From: Cryptomeria japonica
Lineage: Eukaryota > Streptophyta > Pinopsida > Cupressales > Cupressaceae
NCBI RefSeq assembly: GCF_030272615.1
Contig: NC_081414.1
Location: 768,190,153-768,254,152, forward strand
Direction of reading: 5' to 3'
Length of the DNA: 64,000 bases
Position 1 is the first letter of the stretch; every line of letters begins with the position of its first letter. Positions 58,273 through 64,000 of the stretch are shown here, one piece after another. Position numbers and translations under genes: made by a program. Under the pieces are notes generated by a model that searched no databases, was not told the DNA's origin, and saw nothing but the letters and a program-made list of their open reading frames with translations.

Positions 58273-58837
58273 GGAAAAGAGGATATGGAGGGATCTTCCT
58301 CATGAGGAAAAGCTTCATAATGTTGGATATAGAAAGTGGTTGATTAATGATGCTCAAATCCTATTTAATAGGAGATGAAGATCATCATATTTGTCTTGAT
58401 GAATAAGTTTGTTTAGATGTACCCTTAACCACATTATTGAGAGGAGGGTGCCTATATCTTTGTCTCATAGAAGGACCCGTAGAGGAAGAATTATGATCCA
58501 CAAATTTGGGATTATACTATGAAAAATATTGAAGCAACCATTGATCAGAATAAACCCATGCTTGTCTATTTGGTCAAATGGTTCCTTCCTTTTCCTAATT
58601 ATTTTTCATCCTTCTTCCATATCATTTTTGTATGATGAGGCAACATGTTTAGAAGTTTACTTAATATGTGTATTAGTAATGGGTTTATTGTGGGTTATTC
58701 AAGCTTTGGTCATTAGTAAAAGTTTTAGGCATGGAAGAAACTAGAGGTTGATTGTTTATTGAATGTTCACTAGGATAAGTAGAGACTTGGGGTTGATTCA
58801 TTTTTCTCCTTCTAACTAGGCAATCTCTTATAATATG
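58273..58837 (-). pseudogene. LINE-3 ORF1, C-terminal part
   Basis: At the D junction the frame reads HIIRDCLVRRR, the second half (His and Cys) of a CCHC knuckle as in plant LINE ORF1, followed by a Ser/Pro/Asn-rich tail with many stops. D has inserted within the knuckle-coding sequence. ATATG at 58833-58837 is the expected left copy of the D target duplication. Confidence 0.5.
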
Positions 58838-60272
58838 TGATGCCCTCCTAAATGGCACAAGATTAGTCCAAGATCAATCAACATAAAACACACAAGATGT
58901 TAGAGTTAATCAATCTAAAAACCAAACACAATGAAGGCATTCCAAAGGAGACACTAAAAACATGCTAAATATATCTAACTAAAAAAAGTAAGACAATGAG
59001 ATATCTCCAACTATCTCTTAACATGATATTAGTTCTTTCTCCCTTGTTCCTCTCCTCTCCAAGTTCCAAAATAGTGTAGCTCTCAGCAGCTTTTTGCACT
59101 ATGGATGCTTATGGAGGATTGAGATTGTAGAATAGCTCTAAACATGAAATGAAAAGCTATTTTAATGCTAAAATGATGTATTTTACCAAAAGACAAGATT
59201 TAGTTTGTTTATGCTAAAATGCTCTCTAAAATGGCTATAGTCTAAATGCATACAAGTTTTCAGGATCTGGATTATGAAGGAATGGGCTCTATTTATAGGA
59301 AAAATGGAGCAATGGATGGCCAGGATTGAAAGGTTTAATCAAGGGTCAAGCTTGAAAGTTGGGGATCCATGTGCACAATTTGCACCAATGACATGGTGAC
59401 AAGTGTCAACATAAGATTGGGTTGAGAGAAGAGGTTGGAGGCATTAAAGGCCTGAGAAGACTTCATGGTTATCTAAAGGCTAAGGGTCAAGCCTAAATTA
59501 GGATTACCCACTGGATTAGGAGTTAATCCAAGGATAAACCTTTGTGCAAATGATTAAGAGATAATCATGGTCAAAGTATTAAATGCTTGATGAGACCTTT
59601 GTGGTTGGATAGAGGTTGAGTCAAACAAATGTTTTAACCATGTGGGAGGGTTTGAGTTAACCATTAATGGTTATTGGAGACTTTGGGGATTAAGTGGTTG
59701 AAAGTTGGAAGCCTTTAATGGTTTTCAAAGACTTTGGGGTTTTTGGTGGTTGAAGGTTGAAAACCTTCAATGGTTATCCAAGACTTTGGGCCATTTGAGA
59801 AGTGACTCCATTTTGCTTAGGAATGTGACAATATTTAGGGGATGGATTAGGTTAATTAGGAAGGGGTTAGAAGAATCTAGAAGGGGATTAGATTTTGCAA
59901 GTGGATTTGGTGGGTGAGGGAAAATAGGATTTTATTTAAAATAAAAATTCATTTATTTCAATAAATGTGTGCAAGTTGCATTTGTAGGAAAATGCAAGTG
60001 GGGGGGTTTTAAAATGATTTAAATAAATGTTAATTTATTTAAAAGAGGAAAAGGGGGATTTAATTAAATAAATTGATTTTATTTATTTAATTGATTTGAA
60101 TTGGATTTAATGAATTAATTAAAATAAATTGAATAATTTATTTAATTAATAGAAGAATGTTTGGGGATGAATTAATTAAATATTAATTTAATTAACTGAT
60201 GGTTAGTGGATTTTTAATCAAATAAATACGAAATATTCATTTAATTAAAATGGACAGATTTATGTGACTACA
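58838..60272 (-). repeat. 3' LTR of element D
   Basis: On the minus strand it starts TGTAGTCACATAAATCTG after the polypurine tract and ends GGAGGGCATCA. It resembles the LTRs of A in its AT-rich U3 and around TATAAATAGAGC (59297-59286), but the two are clearly different subfamilies. Length is 1,435 bp. Confidence 0.8.
59290..59297 (-). promoter_or_regulatory. TATA box in the 3' LTR of D
   Basis: Minus strand TATAAATA in TTCCTATAAATAGAGCCC, matching the 3' LTR of A. Confidence 0.6.
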
Positions 60273-60285
60273 TTTGCCCCTCTTT
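60273..60285 (-). promoter_or_regulatory. Polypurine tract of D
   Basis: Minus strand AAAGAGGGGCAAA just before the LTR start. Confidence 0.8.
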
Positions 60286-60600
60286 GAGACGGTGCGGTTT
60301 ATCGCGTCGTTTCAAAGAAAGAAAAACTGGTGTGAAGAAATGCCCCATTAAAATGTTAATTTAATGGGTGGTATGCCCCCTCGAGAGATGGGCCGAAAAA
60401 TTTCGAAAAATCGGGCGATCTCTCGAAAAAGAATGAAAATTGGCGAGGTGATAGAAAAGAATAAGTTAGCAACGTGGGTGAAAAATAGAAGAAAACGGGG
60501 ATAAAATGGAGAAACATCAAGCCAGTGAGTACCCTTAGGTCATACAGGAGATACAGTGAAAATGTGGTGGTTGTTCTTTCGAGTGATGCTATACAAGTGA
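60286..60600. other. 3' region of D between the hairpin array and the LTR, no gene seen
   Basis: Contains TCTCGAGAGATGGGCC/ATCGGGCGATCTCTCG near 60379-60427; CGAGAGATGGGCCGAAAAATTT and its partner can pair around a short spacer. No convincing coding frame. Confidence 0.4.
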
Positions 60601-61010
60601 TCAAAATTGGTTGAACAATCTGGTGCAATCGGTTTAATTGCCCCGGTCAAGTCAAAGCATGACAGTTGATGCCAGTTGTTTGCTTGGACAAGATAAAGTC
60701 TGAGTAAGTGAAGCAAAGTGACCTGATGAGACTTAGGCAATTGATGCAATTGCCCGATGAAGTCAAGGTATATGAAACAAAAATACTCGTTGAGACTTAG
60801 ACAATGGATGTAATTGTCCGATGTGATTGTGTTTGATTGGTTGATCAATTGATGGTGTGTGCATGTGATGGATGGTTGTGGGGAATCATGGCAACCCCGT
60901 TGAGACTAGGTCATTATGATAAATGCCTGATGTAGTCTAGGATTACCATAATCGATTACCTGTTGAGACCCGAAGATACTTGATCAGAGTATCTGTTGAT
61001 AGTCTAGGTG
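60601..61010 (-). repeat. Array of four or five hairpin units in the 3' region of D
   Basis: In plus-strand coordinates the arms are: GGCAATT (60736-60742) with AATTGCC (60748-60754) inside GACTT/AAGTC (60730-60734, 60760-60764); GACAAT (60800-60805) with ATTGTC (60813-60818); GGtCATT (60909-60915) with AATGCC (60922-60927) inside GACTA/TAGTC (60904-60908, 60933-60937); AGATACT (60974-60980) with AGTATCT (60988-60994). Each is introduced by GATGAGAC or GTTGAGAC, has GAT in or near its loop and CGATG or a variant after it. A weaker unit lies at 60618-60652. Confidence 0.65.
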
Positions 61011-61380
61011 TGTGTGAGTCAATGTACCTGTGCAGACAGAGTAACTTGCTTGGCTTATTGGATGACTTAGGATAGGAAACACAATCCCTCCTATTTAGAG
61101 AGGGATGGTGATGAACGTGGCTTGATTGGGTTGATTGAGAAACGATGTAGGGTATGTGATGCTGATTATCGAGATGGGGAGTGTGAGGGGGGGGGTTTCG
61201 ATGTTAGATAGAAGAAAGGGAAAACCTATGACTCATTCCTATGGAAGAAGAGGAAAATAGAGTATGCATTATTATGACTATGTATGCATGATATGCAACT
61301 ATTATGAATGTATTGATGGGTGGAATGCAACGAAATGCAATATATACAGATGAGATGAAATGACGATCCATAGTGCTCTA
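61011..61380. other. 3' region of D, no gene seen
   Basis: Non-coding on both strands. A run of nine G occurs near 61188. Confidence 0.4.
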
Positions 61381-61383
61381 TTT

Positions 61384-61585
61384 TCATCATTGAGCTTTAA
61401 AATGTTGTAAGAAAATACAAGCATCTTGACATAATGATTCAAGATGACCAGAGTATTTCTTACATGGATTTTGATATAGCAAGTTAATACAAGCAACTTG
61501 ATATAAGGGATCAAGTCGACCAGAGTATTGCTTGCGGAACAGATAAGGATTATCTCCTTTCATGCATGACTTGGATCGTCCTCCT
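61384..61585 (-). other. Conserved twin-hairpin block of D
   Basis: On the minus strand the order is CAAGGAGGA, GTCATGCATGAAAGGAGATA, unit 1 and unit 2, then AACATTTTAAAGCTCAATGA, matching B. Unit 1 pairs CGACTTGAT (61518-61510) with ATCAAGTTG (61502-61494). Unit 2 pairs CATCTTGA (61446-61439) with TCAAGATG (61429-61422) perfectly. The block ends about 1.1 kb before the 3' LTR, as in A. Confidence 0.75.
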
Positions 61586-62120
61586 TGATCTTAGGCTTGA
61601 TCAGATCCTGAGACAAGTTCATACCGTACTAAGAAATAAAACCTTTATCCAATTTTGGAGGAAGAGGAACAAAAGGATGAGCATTGTACCTGCAAACAAA
61701 CAGTATATTTACATAAAGAATAAAGAATATGGATCCTTGGTAATAGTTCATGCCCATATGGTCGAGGTATACGCTGTAGTCAGCAAGCCGTAGTGATCTA
61801 TGACTGCATTTTGCATAAGATCATGTAGCTTGGTGAACTTCCCACGTAGACACCATTAGTACATGCCCCAGTACTTCATCGGAAATGATGCGCAAACAAA
61901 ACAAAACAATGCTGAAAAGATCCCGATACAGATAAACAAACGATTGTACTCACAAATCAACCAAGTATTTGATAGCCTAACATAATTTTCTTGTCAAAGA
62001 AAATGTCATCTTGTCTTTGTTTTGGTAAGGAAGGATGCATCCTTGGTTAAAGACAGGTTTGGATTGTTGATGTCGATTGGTTTGGTGTGATTGGTAAATG
62101 GTCATTTGTGTGAGTAGTTT
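61586..62120. other. 3' region of D, no gene seen
   Basis: Short frames only (for example plus 61566-61793, without a domain). Confidence 0.4.
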
Positions 62121-62189
62121 GTCAATGTTTGTTTTGCATCTGATTGGATGAATATGTACAAGGTGTTGTCATGTTTGTGTGTGATTTTT

Positions 62190-62320
62190 GATGGGTTTTT
62201 CGATGTTTTTGGATTTTGTGAGTCATTTTTGAATGTTTTTGTATTTTGCGAGACATTTTTGAATGTTTTTGTATTTTCTTCAGGACATTTTCTGAATGTT
62301 TTTGTATTTTCTTGATGATT
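62190..62320 (-). repeat. Tandem repeats of AAAATACAAAAACATTC (about 30-bp unit) in D
   Basis: On the minus strand three to four units of AAAATACAAAAACATTC followed by AAAAATGTCTCGC or AGAAAATGTCCTG occur. A related pair lies at 62587-62652, so the hairpin at 62493-62530 is bracketed by the same A-rich repeat. Confidence 0.65.
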
Positions 62321-62492
62321 GCTTGAATGAAGAGCGTAATGATATATAAGACAATGTAGAATCCACTTCCATTACGAGGGTAAGGGTATTGCCCCCAGTT
62401 TGTAGACCTGACTATGAAAAGGTGAAATGCTAGATGTATGTGTGCATGAATGTGATCGCAACGAGCCTGAAAGATATTGGAGCCATTGCCTT

Positions 62493-62530
62493 TACGAGTG
62501 GCGCCTGTTTGCCAGGTTTTCACCATCGTA
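62493..62530 (-). other. Hairpin after the pol stop of D
   Basis: On the minus strand TACGATGGTG (62530-62521) pairs with CGCCACTCGTA (62503-62493) with one G-U pair and one bulged C. The loop is AAAACCTGGCAAACAGG. It starts 150 bases after the integrase stop. B has the same loop theme on an unrelated stem. Confidence 0.65.
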
Positions 62531-62680
62531 CTTACCCAAGGTGCCACCGGAGTGGTTGTTCAACGTTTGGATGCATGATTTTTCTTTACTTTTGTGAATG
62601 TTTTTGTATTTTCTTCAGGACATTTTCTGAATGTTTTTGGTATTTTCTGATGTGCAGTGGAGCCTGATGCTCTGTACACC

Positions 62681-64000
62681 TTAGGTATAAAACCTTTTGA
62701 GGTGCATGCTGTTGATTGGATCTGCGAGCGGTTCTCCTTCTGATGTAGCCAACTGATATGCCCCGGACCCAAATACAGCAGTGACAACATATGGGCCCAA
62801 CCAGTTTGATTCAAACTTGCCTTGATGTTCTCTGTTTGGTTGGTTGCGAGGATTTTCTCGAAGAACAAGATCACCTACCTCAAATGTACGAGATCTAACT
62901 CGGTGATTGTAGTTTCTACTCATGCGCTGCTGATAGGCTTTGAGGTGATTGTATGCAACTTGTCGCTTCTCATCAAGTAACTCTAAGTCCTGAAGGCGTG
63001 AGACTTTGTATGCTTCATCATCGATGAGATTATGCAAGGAAACTCGTAATGATGGTATCTCAACCTCAATAGGTAAGATAGCTTCAACACCATAGACCAA
63101 TGAATAAGGAGTTGCACCTGTAGGGGTTCGAATGCTAGTTCGATATGCCCATAATGCTGGATTCAATTGAACATGCCAATCACGACCGGCATCATTGACT
63201 GTCTTCTTTAGGATTCTCAATATGTTTTTATTGGATGCTTCAGCCTGACCATTGCCTTGTGGGTAATAGGGGGTGGAAAAGCGATGTTGGATATGAAATT
63301 TCTCACAAAGCTCACAGACATCCTAATTTTTGAAAGGAAGATCATTATCTGTGATGATGGACATGGGTACACCATACCGGCAGATGATGTAGTTGAGGAT
63401 GAATGAGGCGATCTGCTTGCCGGTGACTTGGGTAAGTGGAACAGCTTCGATCCACTTTGTGAAATATTCGGTAGCGGTAATAATGAATTTATGGCCATTG
63501 GATGAAGATGGATGAATCTTACCCACAAGGTCAAGGCCCCATTGACAAAAAGGCCATGGTGTTGTGATTGGTTGCAGTTCCTGTGCTGGTGCATGTATCA
63601 GGTCACCGTGAACTTGACATTTCTTGCATTTCCTGACAAAGTAGTAGGAATCCTTTTCCATAGATGGCCAATAGTATCCAGCTCGCATGATCTTCTTGGC
63701 TAGTGATGGACCACTTGAGTGAGTCCCGCAAATTCCTTCATGTACCTCTTCCAAAGCCTTTGTTATCTCATCTTGTTCCAGACATCAAAGGAGAGTACCA
63801 TCAAGACTATGTCGGTATAGGGTTTCAGCAATAATGGTATATCGAGCAGTTTGGCGAATGAAGGTTTTTCGTTGGTTATTTGATTGGTTAGGAGGAAGGG
63901 TGTGATCGCGGAGATAGGTGTAGAACTCACCGTACCATGGGGATTCAGAACCGACAAGGCGACATATCATCTCAGATTCAGGGATATCATAAGCGGGGAT
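62681..64000 (-). pseudogene. Integrase of element D, nearly intact
   Basis: One minus-strand frame from the window edge to TGA/TAA at 62683-62681. It has the end of the upstream pol region, the HHCC finger (EVHEGICGTHSSGPSLAKK, CKKC, about 63750-63620), the core with GLDLVGKIHPSS (first Asp), IITDND (second Asp, about 63335) and GNGQAEASNK (Glu, about 63255), then TPTGATPYSLVYGVEAILP and a C-terminal domain with FEVGDLVLRENP ending HLKRFYT. Only two stops interrupt about 440 codons: TGA at about 63785 (CGA expected) and TAG at 63323 (CAG expected). All three catalytic residues are present, so D was active comparatively recently. Gag, protease and RT lie beyond the window. Confidence 0.9.

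Larger units (their letters stand above)
54240..58837 (-). mobile_element. LINE-3: decayed L1-type LINE, 5' part cut off by element D
   Basis: On the minus strand the window shows the tail of ORF1, then ORF2. The 3' end near 54240-54500 is unclear: no A tail was found, and TTGATGACAAAAAGGGAAATT at 54250 resembles a copia polypurine tract instead. The 5' part must lie on the far side of D beyond the window. Confidence 0.7.
58838..64000 (-). mobile_element. TAT-type Ty3/gypsy retrotransposon D (3' part; continues beyond the window)
   Basis: The visible part is integrase (64000-62681), a 2.4-kb 3' region with several hairpins, a polypurine tract and the 3' LTR. Its integrase has only two in-frame stops, so D is the youngest TAT element here. 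It sits inside LINE-3. Confidence 0.85.

Overview
The window looks like intergenic DNA from a large, repeat-filled land-plant nuclear genome. A gymnosperm is plausible from the depth of nesting, the dominance of long Ty3/gypsy elements of the TAT type and the scarcity of genes, but nothing here proves the species. There are no bacterial genes, rRNA or tRNA genes, or CRISPR arrays. Only one stretch looks like an ordinary host gene: a first coding exon on the minus strand at 2811-3219, with a TATA box and a good splice donor.

Layout. 1-7715 holds a decayed Ty3 reverse transcriptase relic, the host exon and AT-rich DNA. 7716-9234 is a short non-LTR insertion with a 17-bp target duplication; a 5'-truncated relative sits at 14435-15573. 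About 9318-54230 is one old TAT-type element (called A), split by later insertions. Its 5' LTR carries a solo LTR (9810-10909), its leader carries the second short non-LTR copy, and a second TAT element (B, 16290-44889, target duplication CTTAC) lies between its leader and gag. B in turn contains a chromovirus (C, 20156-28008, minus strand, target duplication GAGAG) and an L1-type LINE in each of its LTRs. 54240-58837 is a minus-strand LINE whose ORF1 is interrupted by a third TAT element (D, minus strand, 58838 to beyond the window end). D has the least damaged pol.

Function. A, B and D have the TAT pol order: RT, RNase H, a second archaeal-type RNase H, then integrase. C is a tRNA-iMet-primed chromovirus whose whole gag-pol lies in one frame broken only by TAG codons. 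B also carries, antisense between pol and its 3' LTR, a decayed gene with a plant mobile domain (the MAIN/MAIL1-type domain). All coding regions except the host exon and D integrase are clearly dead.

The most interesting signals are non-coding. (1) A twin-hairpin block recurs in the 3' regions of A, B and D with different but still pairing stem sequences. (2) A hairpin with the loop AAAACCTGG lies about 145-150 nt after the pol stop in both B and D. (3) D carries an array of hairpins whose arms change together. (4) Arrays of a TTAGCGC-type word lie in the sense leaders of A and B and, inverted, upstream of the antisense mobile-domain gene of B. All identities rest on reading translations and sequence by eye; no database search was run.
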